Both the position numbers and the translations under genes were made by a program. A stretch of 64,000 bases of DNA from Sporothrix humicola (lineage: Eukaryota > Ascomycota > Sordariomycetes > Ophiostomatales > Ophiostomataceae). The notes under the pieces are model-generated. The model searched no databases and had not been told where the DNA came from. It worked only from the letters and a program-made list of their open reading frames with translations. The stretch covers positions 124,001 through 188,000 of the forward strand of contig WNYE01000047.1 in NCBI GenBank assembly GCA_021396245.1. Direction: 5' to 3'. Positions 22,555 to 33,384 of this stretch are shown piece after piece; position 1 is the stretch's first letter; the number at the start of each line of letters is the position of its first letter.

Positions 22555-24359
22555 TATTTTAAACCACTCGAAAATTCTTTCATCTACACATTTTAACACA
22601 AACGCGAAAAGTCAAAAACAATGTAAGTAATTTAAAAAAAATCGTATAACTTTTATTTTTTTTAATAATATTCGTTTTTAAGTAATGTATGAATATACCG
22701 AAGAAAAAATCGTTATGGCGTTTAATGTTATAGTAGGTGGTTTTTTTTTTCGAAAAGTATTTTTTTTTTACGGAATACCGTGATTTATACTTTTTAACCG
22801 CGTTAAAGGTATATAACCGCGTTATTTTGCGTTTAAACTATATTAAAAGTTTTTTATAATATAAAAGAAGTAGTTGGTAGGTTAAATTTATATTTAAAGA
22901 GTTTTAGGTTTACTTTTTACGTATAATTAAGTTAAGGTAATTGTTATTAGTTTTTTTAAGTATTTAAATTAACTTTTTATATTTAAAAAAAATTAGTTAA
23001 TAACTTTTTTACGCCGAAATTTAATAATAAAAGTATAAAAAAGTAAATTTATCGACGTAAAAAAGATTAACGGAGTATTTATTAACGTAATTAAAACTTA
23101 GTTTCGTCGTTTATTTATTTTAAAAATATAAGTAATTAAATTAAAGAATAAATAAAATATAAACGAAATTAAGTTTTTTTTAAGTTAAAAAGATACTCTT
23201 TATATCCTTAGTATTATTAAAAAGACGAATATTTAAAAAAAACATATTAATAATCGTATTTAAACTTTTATAATCGAATATATTTTTTTAACCGATAAAT
23301 TACTTTTTTTTTTAATTATTTTTAAAAGTAAATTAGTTTAATAATAATAGTTTTTAAATAAATTAAATAAATTTAAGTTTTAATAGTTTAATATAATAAA
23401 AAACGAGTAAATAATAAATAAAATAAACGTAACGTAGTTTTATAATATATTTTTATTATATTCGTACTTTTTTCGACTATAAAATGTACGTTTATTAATT
23501 ATTAACAACTATAGTAATTACGAAATAAATAAATTTATACGTCTTTATTTCGAAAATAATATTTATTTTCTTTTTTTACTTTTTTACACCTCCTATATAC
23601 TTTAACCTTTAAATTTAACTATTTTTTCACCGTTAAAAATAACTTTTCGAAAAAAAATAAAAAAAAGTACTATTAACGAAAAAAACGTATTTATTAATAA
23701 AAAAACCTTTTTAAAAGTTTATTATAATACACGGAAAGTTATAATTATATACAAAAATTACAAAAGTAATTAAGTTTTTACCGGTTTTTAACTTATTAAT
23801 AAATTAAAACTATTAACTAACTATTTTATACTTTTATTTAATAATACGTTATTAACGTTAAATAATTCGAATATTATTAAATTTAACTCGTCGAAAATAT
23901 TCTCCGATATTACTTTTTATAACCCTTCAACAATATAATTAACGCTTAAAAAGTCTCATAATTTAACCTTTTAAATTAATAAATTTTAACAAAAAAATAA
24001 ACTTTTATTTATACACCGGATTTTTTTCCAAAAAATTCACAAAAGTTATAATAAAAAAGTTTATAAAAACATAACCTTAAAACGTAAAGTCGAAGCTTTA
24101 AAAAAGAAAGTAAAATAATTATAACTAAAAAAAAAAAAAAAAGTAATAATAAACCTAAATTCGAAATTCACCACTATTTAACACATTCAAAAAGCGAAAT
24201 TAACAGTAAGTAAAGTAGTAAATTTGTTAAATGATAGCAGCGAAGAAGAGGAACAAGAAGAGCCATAACACATGATTTTCTGATCAAAAATGCATTTTTC
24301 ATTGATTTTTGAAGTTTTGCTTTTTTTTTCTTTTTTTTCTTCGTGGGTGGTCCAAAGAG

Positions 24360-24389
24360 GGGGGTGGTCTAAAAGTAGGGTGGGTCACT
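24360..24389 (-). repeat. Right terminal inverted repeat
   Basis: Inverted copy of the left terminus. TA follows at 24390-24391, and the outer flanks CTCCG and CGGAG are themselves mirror images. Confidence 0.88.
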
Positions 24390-24391
24390 TA

Positions 24392-27270
24392 CGGAGTCTT
24401 TCTTCAGCCCCATAATAAGACTAAGGCGTTCTTCTATTTGATTTGTACACAGTTACGTCGTACTCCATAATCTGATTTAAAGTACCTTTTTGCACAGAGT
24501 CGCCCTCGCTTGTACAAGTCCAAACTATAAACCCGAGGTATATGTGCCCCATCTGGAGTGTGCCCTTGCAAAGACAGTGTCGTACCCCTTCCCCTGGCTG
24601 AAAGGGAACACTCACATTTACACACACAAGACCCCTGCTTGCCGGCTCGGATCCCGAGCTTATCTGTGTTTGTCAGGACGTTTTCGACGTTTTTCGAGGG
24701 TTCTCTTTCTCTCGGAGAACGGAACGACGAGCTTCCTTGGATTTATGGAGAAGGAGACTGACAAGGGGAGCGACATTCTCTTCGACAGAAGGACAGAAAG
24801 ACAAAGCCAAGCTGCCAATGCTGACAATGTTTCTGAAAGATGTCCTTCATTTTATGGGAAACGTGACGATTTTACGAGGTGTTTTTGGAGAACGGGGTAG
24901 ATTTCTGTCGTCAATGTGGAATATTCCGTTGAGAACAAACCAAACACAATCACAAACAAAAAGGAAATGTTCATGTTTGTGCCCAAGACGGAGAAATTGA
25001 TGAATCTTCCGAAGAGAATCTAGACTAGAAGCCTGCATCGACATGACGGCATATCACAATCTGGCTTCACCTGGCCTGGTCTTGCGCCGTAAAAGCAATG
25101 ACCTTTCATCTCGTCCTTGCTGCGGCCGTGATCCAAGGACTTGGCTCTGTCTGCAGGCCTGCAGGTCTGACGGTCGGGCCACAGACACACTTTTTGGCAG
25201 GTGACAAGTATCGACAAAATGGAGGAAAGGGTCCTGTCTACGGTGGCCTGCAGTCACTTACACGCACTTCAGGTGGCTATCCGTCGCTCTTTCCAGTGTG
25301 AAGTACTCCGTACTTGTTCACGTTCTTTCCAAATACAGCCGCTCCTTCCTATGTTCGTTGCACCGCACCGCCTCTGTTCAGTACTCAGTCAAGGTCTGGG
25401 CGACCACGCTTAATATCCTTATCACGACATCAATTCGTCAACGTCAGAATGACATTTAAAGAACTTGCCTAGATTCATCATCTTTACGTCGCTCCAAGAC
25501 TCCGGCTTGCACACAGTCCGCGCGCCCGAAACTGCGCTGAAACCGCGCCGAGTGTGAAGGGACAGGCAGGAGAGTGTGGGAGGAAGGTGCTACCCGTGCC
25601 ACCCCTGTTTCGCCCCACAAGCTTAAATGCAGTGACTGCAGTGACTGGAGCAACAACGTGCCTGCCTGCCATGGCCCGAACAGAGTGAAAAATAAAATTA
25701 GGAAAGGAACAAGAAACTTTGCTCTGGCAGGTGCGACAGGCAGACTACGACCTCCGTGTTCCTTCCTTCTTTGCTCTTTCCTCGGCGAGAGTAGTATTTC
25801 GTCCCAAGCGCAGCGAGCGCAGGTACCCGTACTCCGTACAGTCGCACTCAAGGGGAAGGGGCTTCAGTGTTTCGTGTTTCTTTGGGCTGTGATTGGCTGG
25901 TTGCGACGTCCGAGCCTCACTTACACAAGAGTCCACCAAAACTGTCACCAGCGACGGGCAGCATCCAACAGCCACTTTTATCTCGTCAACATTTCAGCAG
26001 TGTACGTCGTAAACTTTACTCTATTCAAGCTCTAGTTTGTGATGGTACTGTCATAATGTTAACATTTTCCCTCTGAAATACGCATCTTGACTTTATTTTG
26101 CCAATGGAAATAGAGAGGACTGAAGATACACCAAACAGGGATCTCATTTTGTATCCTGCCATCTCTTGTCTTCCCCTACTCTTTTCCGTCGTCACCTTGG
26201 CATCCCTGGATCTTTTCTCTCGGGAGTGTCCTCTTCCATTTTCCCTTGTCTTTCTGTCCTTTCCCTTGTCTACACAATACACAGTAAAGAGTATCCATGC
26301 CCGCATGAACCTGGCTGTTCAGTCCGCAAACCAGTCGTGCCGAGCACATCCCAGTCTGGGCAGAGTTTATTTGGTGGGTGCTGACGAGGAAGAGTGTCAA
26401 AAAGAGAAGAAGAGAGAGAGACGACCCACCTTTTGTTTCCACCTTCAACTCTACGCTGTCAACTGTATCTGTCGCAGAAAGAAGAGATCCCATGTCGTGG
26501 GAGCCGTTGCTCGGATCGAGGAGGTGCCGTCTCTCTCTCCCAGTGTCTCCCTCTCAGTCCCTCAGCACTTTTACCCATTTACCGTAGCATCACGCACGAA
26601 CGCCCAGCGCCCCTTCGTCTTGTCTCTACCCCTGTCTCCCTCTTTACCCTTTCTCATGTTGCCTTTTGCTGTGATTCTGCTTGACTTTGAGTTCCTTCCC
26701 GTACCGGTTCAACCTGTGAACCCCCTTCCGGTCTTGGCTTTTGTCCCCTTGGCTGTCAAAGTGCAGAGTCCAGAGGGAATAAGCATTTTGTGTCTGTTCT
26801 CAGTCTCTTTTTGGCGTATCTCTTCAGTCTCTTTTCTTGGCAGGTTTTTCCTTTTCTCCCTTCTGTTTCCCCCTCCTCTTGTTTTATTCTCTTTCCTTTC
26901 CTTTTCTTTCCCTCTTTTTCTCTTTTTCCTTTCTTCCCTTCTTCCCTCATCTCACGATATCTGTGTTTTCCGTTCATCGTCTCTCTTTTCTTCTTCCTTT
27001 CCTCTTTACATCCCAAAGCGCTGGTCGGCTTTCCTGGGCATCGTTTTGTTTATTCGCTCTTTTACATCACGGTCTTTTCAGTCTTTTACTCGACGTCGAC
27101 GTCTTTTTTAGTACACAACATTTTAATTATCGCCCCCGGAGGAGCAAATAAGCTGGTCTTTACGATTACGATTCTCGACAATAAAATATAAAATCAACCC
27201 ATCGATCTTTATCCCATCAATCTTTCCTCGCCAATCTTCGTCGAACCGACTTCGTCGATTCTCCTCAGAT
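24392..27270. promoter_or_regulatory. Long upstream region of the Rds1-like gene
   Basis: About 2.9 kb without a supported gene. Two copies of a TACTCCGTAC motif occur at 25303-25313 and 25830-25839. From about 26,150 to 27,110 the + strand is a pyrimidine-rich tract; a 337-codon open frame (26098-27111) runs through it but encodes only a Ser/Phe/Leu/Pro-biased product, so I treat it as chance. CT-rich leaders of this kind precede highly or inducibly expressed genes in filamentous fungi. Confidence 0.5.
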
Positions 27271-28289
27271 ATGCCTTCCCTCATCAAGACAGCAGGCCTC
27301 GTGGCCGGCCTCATCGCCGCCGCCTCCGCATTACCATCCATCCCCAAGTTCACCGAGTCGCAAATGAAGCTGTACGAGTACAGCAAGCGCCAGAACGCCG
27401 CTGCTGCGGCGGCGGGTCTCACCGACGTTGATATTCTGCAGTTGTGAGTGCTCTCTCTTCCCAAAATACCATCTAGCTGCTACGCATACTGACCAACAGC
27501 GCCCTGACCCTCGAATGGCTCGAGGCGACCTTCTACCAGCAGGGCTTCGCCAAGTTCCCCGCCTCCGACTTTACGGCGCTCGGCCTCACGCAGCAGCAAG
27601 TCACGGACCTGCTCGGCATCGGCACCAGCGAACAGGCCCACGTCTCGCTCCTCCAGTCCGCCATTGCCCAGGCCGGCGTCAAGCCCGTCGAGCCCTGCAC
27701 GTACAACTTTGGCTTCACCGATGCCAAGTCCATGGTCGCCACGGCCGCTGTGCTCGAGAACGTCGGCGTCTCGGCCTACCTCGGCGGCGGTCCCCTGATT
27801 TCGTCGGGTTCGATTCTGTCGACAGCCGCCTCCATTCTCACGGTTGAAGCCCGCCACCAGACGTTTGTGCGCGTCGCCACCGCCGCTGCTGCCGCCCCCG
27901 GCGCGTTCGACACGGCCCTGTCGCCCAAGCAGGTCTTTTCGCTCGCCGCCCCCTTCATCCAGTCCTGCCCCGACGGCTCCAACCTGATCCTGACCGCCTT
28001 CCCCACGCTCACCATGGCCGCCGGCGCCTCGCCCGTCGCCGCCATCGGCCAGAACATCAACGTCGAGTCCTCCGCGTCGGCCGGCGCCCAGTTCTGCGCT
28101 TTTACGAATGGCAACATTGCCGGCGGCACCGCCTTCTCGGCCTTCACGCCCGGCACGGGCTGCACCGTCCCCGGCCAGGGCGAGCTGGCGGGCATTGCAT
28201 ACGTGAACCTGGTGTCGCAGGCGCCGCTGACGGGCGTGATTACCGACGACATTATCCTGGCGGGTCCCATGGTTCTTCAGATTTCGTGA
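27271..28289 (+). CDS. Secreted ferritin-like (Ferritin_2) protein, Rds1-type
   Basis: Exons 27271-27443 and 27500-28289 with a 56-nt intron (GTGAGT donor, ACTGAC branch point, CAG acceptor) give 320 residues. Residues 1-20 form a signal peptide (hydrophobic core GLVAGLIAAASA, likely cut after Ala20). A four-helix ferritin-like domain follows. Candidate di-iron ligands are present in order: Glu63/Glu66 (LTLEWLEATFYQQ), E102xxH105 (EQAH), Glu144 (VLENVG) and E174xxH177 (EARH). Proteins of this family include the fission yeast stress- and starvation-induced Rds1, and many are secreted in filamentous fungi; the biochemical function is unknown. The C-terminal part (180-320) is a Cys-poor beta-like region with Cys at CPDG, QFCAF and GTGC. 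The very long CT-rich leader suggests regulated expression. Confidence 0.9.
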
Positions 28290-28916
28290 GCGTGAGGAAA
28301 GATAGGGGGGAATGATAGTTTATAGGATTATTCTGGGACTGTTACTCCCCTTTCTTTGTTCTTGCGGCCTTCTCTTTCTCTTTTCCAGGTTACTTTAGAC
28401 GAAAATGAGGATCAATCGATCTTTGGGGACACTTTTTATTCTTTTCTATTATTATGTCTGAATTGGGTTTTTTTCTGTTCTCTATTTTCCCTTTTTTACT
28501 ATATCTATTTTATATCTTGTAGCCTTTCTGTTTTCTTTTCTTTTCTCTCTTTTCCTTTGTCTCCTTTTCTTATGTCTTCTCTTCCTCCTATTTCTCTTCT
28601 TTATTATACTACTACTAGAGTATACTCAATTTTCAATTACCCCTTTTGTTTACTTTTACTTTACTCAAGGCACAGAATTGTTGAAAGAAAAAAGCCGGCA
28701 GAAAGACAACAAAAAGAAGATTAAAAAGAAAGAAAACAATATATTGATTGTTCTACACTTTAAACCTGCCAACGCCTGATACCAGTATGCTGTGCCTCAT
28801 AATTCATTATCTTCACTCCCTCATCTGCGATATCTCCCCTGACTCGGCTCGAAGTGCACGGGCGCCCGCACAAACGACAACACGCCCCGGTGCGACAGCC
28901 GCAAGCTCCGGCGTCT
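28290..28916. other. Convergent spacer Rds1-like / APC8
   Basis: 627 bp, T-rich and low complexity (28,440-28,650) after the Rds1-like stop. Probably both 3' untranslated regions. No gene seen. Confidence 0.5.
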
Positions 28917-31184
28917 CTAGCTGCCGGTCCGAATGCCGTCGCCGCCTCGGCTGCCGCCTCTTGGGCCGCCTCCTCCTCCTCCTCCTCCTAGTTTTTGCTG
29001 CTCTTCCAGAGCCGCTTTTGCCTCCCTGACCAACGTCTTGGCCTCTTCCACTTCGACGCCGTCCAGACACAGCTCCGACGCCAGCATGATCGCCGTCTCG
29101 TACTCTTCCGTCCGCAGGGCCGCCCGCGCCAGCCAAAGACGTGCCTTGCTCGTCGCCGGTGTGACGCCCGTGCCCTCGTTGCCGCTGTTGCCTCCATTAC
29201 CGCCGCCATTTCCTGCCCCTCCCCCCTCCTCATCGTAATCGTCATCCCCGCCCATGCTTTCTCGGTGCATGACAGAGTCGCCCAGGTTTGTGTTGCCACC
29301 CCCGCCAAAATCTTCACCCTCCTCCTGCGCCATGCACAGCTCCATGTACGACTTGGCCTCGTCGTAGTCTTCCAGGTGGTCGTACATGAACGCAATCTGC
29401 AGCAGCACCTCGGGGTCCATGTAGCCAGCTGATCCTTTTCCTCCATTCCCAGTTCCCGGCCCCCCCGTCGACTCGTAGTTGGCGTCCGCCAGCAGCGCCC
29501 GCTTCAGCGCCTTGATGCCGTCGCGCGGCCGCCCAATCTTTTGCAGGCACGAGCCCACCGCCATCCACATCTTGCCGTCCCAGGGCCGCAGGCCGGCCGC
29601 CTTTTTGTAGTAGAAGAGCGCGTACGTGTGCTGCTCGAGCACCTCGTACGTCTGGCCCAGGCCGTACCACGCGCGGTAGTCGCGGCGGTTCACGTCGACC
29701 GCGCGCCGGTACGACTCAATGGCGGCGTGCGTGTTCTTGAGCTCGACATACTCGTGGCCCATCAGCGTCCACGCCGACAGGCACGACCGGTCCAGCGCGA
29801 GCGCTCTTCGAAAATACTGCACGGCCTTTTCGTGCGCCGACATGAGCGAGTAGTAGTTGCCAATCACGACGCACGTCTCCGCCCGGAACTTGTCGAGGCT
29901 TTGACATAAATGGGCCACAAACGCCAGCTTCGGCCGCATGTTGAGCACGTACAGAATGTTCGAGTAGTGGTCCAGCGAGTCGAGCCGGTGCGGGTGCTGT
30001 GCCAGCAGCGTGCTGAAATGCTGCTCGGCCGCAATCAGGTCTTTGCTGTGGTACGCCAGCAGCGCGTTGCAGGTCAGCAGAAACGACGAGTTCGGGAAGA
30101 TGCTGAGCAGCTGGTCCACCGACGTCGCCAGGTTGTGGCCCTGCTGGTACAGCTCGAGCGACGCGTGCAGGTGGAAAATAAACGACACAATGTTTTGCGG
30201 CAGCCGCGGCGCAATCTTGTTGAGCTCGTCCACCCGCGACAGCAGCATCGTCATCTCCTGCCAGCAGCCCCAGTTCATCGGGAACCGGTGCACGCTCCGG
30301 ATAAACCACTCCATCGCCTCCTTTTCGTTCTTTTCTTTCGCCAGCACCATGCCATATAAATACTCGAGCCAGCCCTGGCTCACCACCCGCTCCTCGTCCT
30401 CGTCCATCCCCACCATGTTCTGGTCAAACCACGTCTGCAGGTACGCGCTAATCACCTGCAGCTGCCGGTTGACCACGTCGCCCGTGTCCTGCGGGCCCAT
30501 CACCATCTCCACGTCCTCGTCTTTTTTCTTCTCGCCCGCAATCATCTTGGCGTACAGCGCCAGAAACAGGCTCTTTTGGCTCAGCTCGGGCAGACTGCCT
30601 ACGCCCACCGGCTCGGCCTCCTCGAACGGTGTCCGCATCGGGGCGTCGTCGGACTTGGGCGGTTGCTGGTTTTGACTCGGATTCTGGCTGGCCTGGCTCT
30701 GACTAAAACTCGTGCTGACATCCCGCCGTCCCCCCGCCATAGTGGAGGCCGGCAACGGGTCGTCGCCAAACAGATCGGGGTGGCTCTGGCGGTACGACGA
30801 CAGCACGCCCGCCATCAGCGAGTCCGGTAGGAACACGGCCGCGCACCGGTCGTACTCGCGGCAGTCGAAAAACGACTTGGCCAGCAGGTACTTGTTAATC
30901 TCGGCGGCCTCGAGTCGGGCTTCGGCGGGGTCGACGTTTTGCGTCACGAGCAGTGGTGGTGTGGGGAGGTTTGGGTTGTTGAGGGGCGTGTCGACGGCCG
31001 ACTCGGGGATCGACGTCAAGAGTTCGGCGGCCCTATGCTGTTAGAGGCAAGAAAAATGACTGTGAATCGCAGGGGTGGGGGCTTACCACTTCGCCGACTG
31101 GTAGAGACACCGCTCGGAGCACTTGACGACGGCATCTTGCAGCGCCGACCGCAGCTGCAGTGTCTCCTGCTTGTTCAGGGACAT
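28917..31184 (-). CDS. CDC23: Anaphase-promoting complex subunit 8 (Cdc23)
   Basis: TPR scaffold subunit of the APC/C ubiquitin ligase that drives anaphase and mitotic exit. Exon 1 is 31184-31087, the 54-nt intron is 31086-31033 (CATAG acceptor; the nearer-looking AACAG at 31038 would shift the frame to an early stop) and exon 2 is 31032-28917, giving 737 residues. The N-terminus (LRSALQDAVVKCSERCLYQSAKWAAELL broken over the intron) and EYDRCAAVF are typical of Apc8. A stack of TPR repeats fills about residues 210-560, for example the repeats around NYYSLMSAHEKAVQYFRRAL and AWYGLGQTYEVLEQHTYALF. A Gly/Asn-rich acidic insertion and a Gly-rich tail (GGGGGGGGPRGG) are lineage decorations. Confidence 0.95.
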
Positions 31185-31740
31185 TGAGTGCCGTCCACGA
31201 GAATCGAATTGAGGAGATTCGGACGGTGGTGTGAGAAAATGAAGGAAAGGAAAAAGAGTTGGTTCGGGCAAAGATGCTTTTTCGTATTTTGTCGTTCTGC
31301 ACTGCCGTCACGAGGCTGAACGCGTCGGATGTTGTTGACGGTCTCGTGGGCGCAAATGCTCTTTTGGGCCGGCCGTGTCGCGGTCGTTGGTGGATTGATT
31401 GGAGAGAGCGTCAGAGTGTTGAACTATCGTCACATTTGCAAGTGCATTTGTTGTCGTGATGTTTTGTCTCCCTAGTAATCCGGTTGCTCTTTCCTCTCTT
31501 TCCCTCTCATGGACTTTCCCAAGCGCGTCGCTGTGTCTTAGCTGTCGCGGAAAGCTACGACCCACCCACCACCACCAAACTGCCCTTTCTGCCGTTTTGT
31601 GCCTGTCTCCCGCCTCGTCCCCTCCTGCCCAAAGCGATCACACCGCCTTTGCTCTTTCTGGTCTGGTACCTTGCCCCTGGCCAAGCAGGTGCAACCCCAC
31701 CGACTGCCCACCGCCAACACCGCCTAGTCAATTGGGACCC

Positions 31741-31756
31741 CTAATTAGCTAATTAG
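31741..31756. promoter_or_regulatory. 16-bp perfect palindrome CTAATTAGCTAATTAG
   Basis: Perfect inverted repeat made of two TAATTA cores, 260 bp upstream of the FPP synthase ATG. TAATTA is the core read by homeodomain factors, so a dimeric binding site is possible. Confidence 0.45.
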
Positions 31757-31917
31757 CCCCCCATCAAAATAGCGACAACAAGCAGAAAGAAAGAAGGAGC
31801 AGATTGACCCCCCTTCTTCGCTCCGAATTCGTCTTGAAGAATAGCAAGTTCCGACGTTCTGACAATCACTCTCGCATCCAGCCTTTCTTCTCTCGCCGTT
31901 CCGGTCCCGACGCCCTG

Positions 31918-31923
31918 TATAAG
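31918..31923 (+). promoter_or_regulatory. Possible TATA box of FPP synthase
   Basis: TATAAG 98 bp before the ATG at 32016, followed by a C/A-rich leader ending in CTCAACATGG, a good fungal start context. Confidence 0.35.
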
Positions 31924-32015
31924 ACGACGACTCGACTTCGGTCTCCAGTCGCAATTCTTCATACCAGCCCCACCATCACCAACACTTCCACAACAATCAC
32001 CCCCTCTCCCTCAAC

Positions 32016-33059
32016 ATGGCGCAAAAAACGACGCTCAAGGAGTTCGAGTCGATCTTCCCCAAGCTCGAGGCGACGCTCCTGGCCCACGCTCAAAAGTACA
32101 ACCTGCCCGCCGAGCACCTCGCCTGGTACAAGCAGAGCCTCGAGATCAATGCCGTCGGCGGCAAGTGCAACCGCGGCATGTCCGTGCCGGACTCGGTGTC
32201 CATTCTGCTCGGCCGCGCCCTGACCGAGGACGAGTACTTCAAGGCCGCCACGCTCGGCTGGATGACGGAGCTGCTGCAGGCCTTCTTCCTCGTGTCCGAC
32301 GACATCATGGACAGCAGCATCACCCGCCGCGGCAAGCCCTGCTGGTACCGCCACGAGGGCGTCGGCATGATCGCCATCAACGACGCCTTTATGCTCGAGT
32401 CGGCCATCTACACCTTGTTGAAGGAGTACTTTAAGACGCACCCCGCCTACGTCGATCTGCTCGAGCTGTTCCACGAGGTCACCTTCCAGACCGAGATCGG
32501 CCAGCTCGCCGACCTGCTGACCGCCCCCGAGGACAAGGTCAACCTCGACAACTTTAGCATGGACAAGTACCGCTTCATTGTCATCTACAAGACGGCCTAC
32601 TACTCGTTTTATCTGCCCGTCGCCCTCGCCCTGCACATGCTCGAGCTCGGCACGCCCGAGAACCTGAAGACGGCCGAGTCGATCCTGATCCCCATGGGCG
32701 AGTACTTCCAGATCCAGGACGACTATCTGGACAACTTTGGCCTGCCCGAGCACATTGGCAAGATCGGCACCGACATCATGGACAACAAGTGCTCGTGGCT
32801 CGTCAACCAGGCGCTGCAGATTGCCACCCCCGAACAGCGCGCCGTCCTCGAGAAGCACTACGGCCGCAAGGACAAGGCCAGCGAGGCCGAGGTCAAGGCG
32901 CTGTTCAACGAGCTGCAGCTGGAGCAGCGCTACCTGGACTACGAGGAGAAGGTGGTGGGCGAGCTGCGCACGCAGATTGGCGGCATCGACGAGGCCACGG
33001 GCCTCAAGAAGGGCGTCTTTGAGACGTTCCTGTCCAAGATCTACAAGCGCAGCAAGTAG
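32016..33059 (+). CDS. ERG20: Farnesyl diphosphate synthase
   Basis: Condenses DMAPP and two IPP to farnesyl diphosphate, the branch point to sterols, ubiquinone, dolichol, haem A and prenylated proteins. One exon, 347 residues, the usual family length. The first Asp-rich motif is DDIMD (95-99), directly preceded by two aromatics (Phe90, Phe91) at the chain-length-determining positions, predicting a C15 product. The second Asp-rich motif is DDYLD (235-239). Other conserved blocks are GGKCNRG (IPP-binding Lys/Arg), the RRGKPCWYR loop and the C-terminal KIYKRSK that closes the active site. No intron or targeting sequence, so cytosolic. Codon use is strongly C/G-ending, suggesting high expression. 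Confidence 0.98.
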   Translation: MAQKTTLKEFESIFPKLEATLLAHAQKYNLPAEHLAWYKQSLEINAVGGKCNRGMSVPDSVSILLGRALTEDEYFKAATLGWMTELLQAFFLVSDDIMDSSITRRGKPCWYRHEGVGMIAINDAFMLESAIYTLLKEYFKTHPAYVDLLELFHEVTFQTEIGQLADLLTAPEDKVNLDNFSMDKYRFIVIYKTAYYSFYLPVALALHMLELGTPENLKTAESILIPMGEYFQIQDDYLDNFGLPEHIGKIGTDIMDNKCSWLVNQALQIATPEQRAVLEKHYGRKDKASEAEVKALFNELQLEQRYLDYEEKVVGELRTQIGGIDEATGLKKGVFETFLSKIYKRSK

Positions 33060-33384
33060 GGGTGACGAACGACGAACGACGAACGAAGTGAGGAGGAAGA
33101 TAATCTAGGGGACACACAGTTATAGCGAGCACGGCGCATAATGTAGTAGAAAAAGTAATGAAATCAGTTTGGCCATCTTTGAGGCCTTTTATTTTTATTT
33201 TTGTGATCGTAACAGTCGTTAAAGCTATGGAGTGCCATGGTTCTTGGCCATTTTGTATATTATCCAAAAGATGTCCAAAAAATATCCAAAAGAGGAAATT
33301 GAATCCACAAAGTATCGTAATTGTAAATGTCAACATTCAAAAGATATGCCGTCGGATGTTTCCGTCTCGATGTGTCGTATCTTT
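33060..33384. other. Convergent spacer FPP synthase / RA-PH gene
   Basis: 325 bp. Just after the FPPS stop, a 7-bp unit (GACGAAC) repeats about three times, then AT-rich 3' untranslated sequence. No gene. Confidence 0.5.

Larger units (their letters stand above)
22525..24389. mobile_element. RIP-degraded Fot1/pogo-type DNA transposon
   Basis: An 1865-bp element bounded by TA and 30-bp terminal inverted repeats with one mismatch. Left terminus AGTGACCCACCCTACTTTTA; the right end reads the same on the other strand. Length, AGT terminus and TA duplication match Fot1-like pogo transposons (about 1.9 kb, transposase of about 540 residues). About 22,625-24,170 is extremely AT-rich with no open frame of 60 codons, and most remaining C sits in CpG: the signature of RIP, which mutates CpA to TpA in duplicated DNA. 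The terminal ~100 bp (left) and ~200 bp (right) are not mutated. An ATG at 22621 is followed at once by TAA, as expected of a RIP-killed start. A Glu-rich frame ending near 24268 may be the transposase tail, although it is not in frame with that ATG. Confidence 0.88.
31185..32015. promoter_or_regulatory. Divergent promoter region APC8 / FPP synthase
   Basis: 831 bp between divergent ATGs. Contains a perfect 16-bp palindrome at 31741-31756 and a TATAAG at 31918-31923. I do not see a recognised sterol-response element. Confidence 0.45.

Noticed and set aside
26098..27111. 337-codon open frame upstream of the Rds1-like gene
   Set aside because: Runs through a pyrimidine-rich tract; product is mostly Ser/Phe/Leu/Pro with no domain. 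Kept only as a finding about the leader.
31033..31042. AACAG acceptor at 31042-31038 for the APC8 intron
   Set aside because: Using it reaches a stop codon within a few codons; the CATAG acceptor five bases on restores the conserved KWAAELL sequence.
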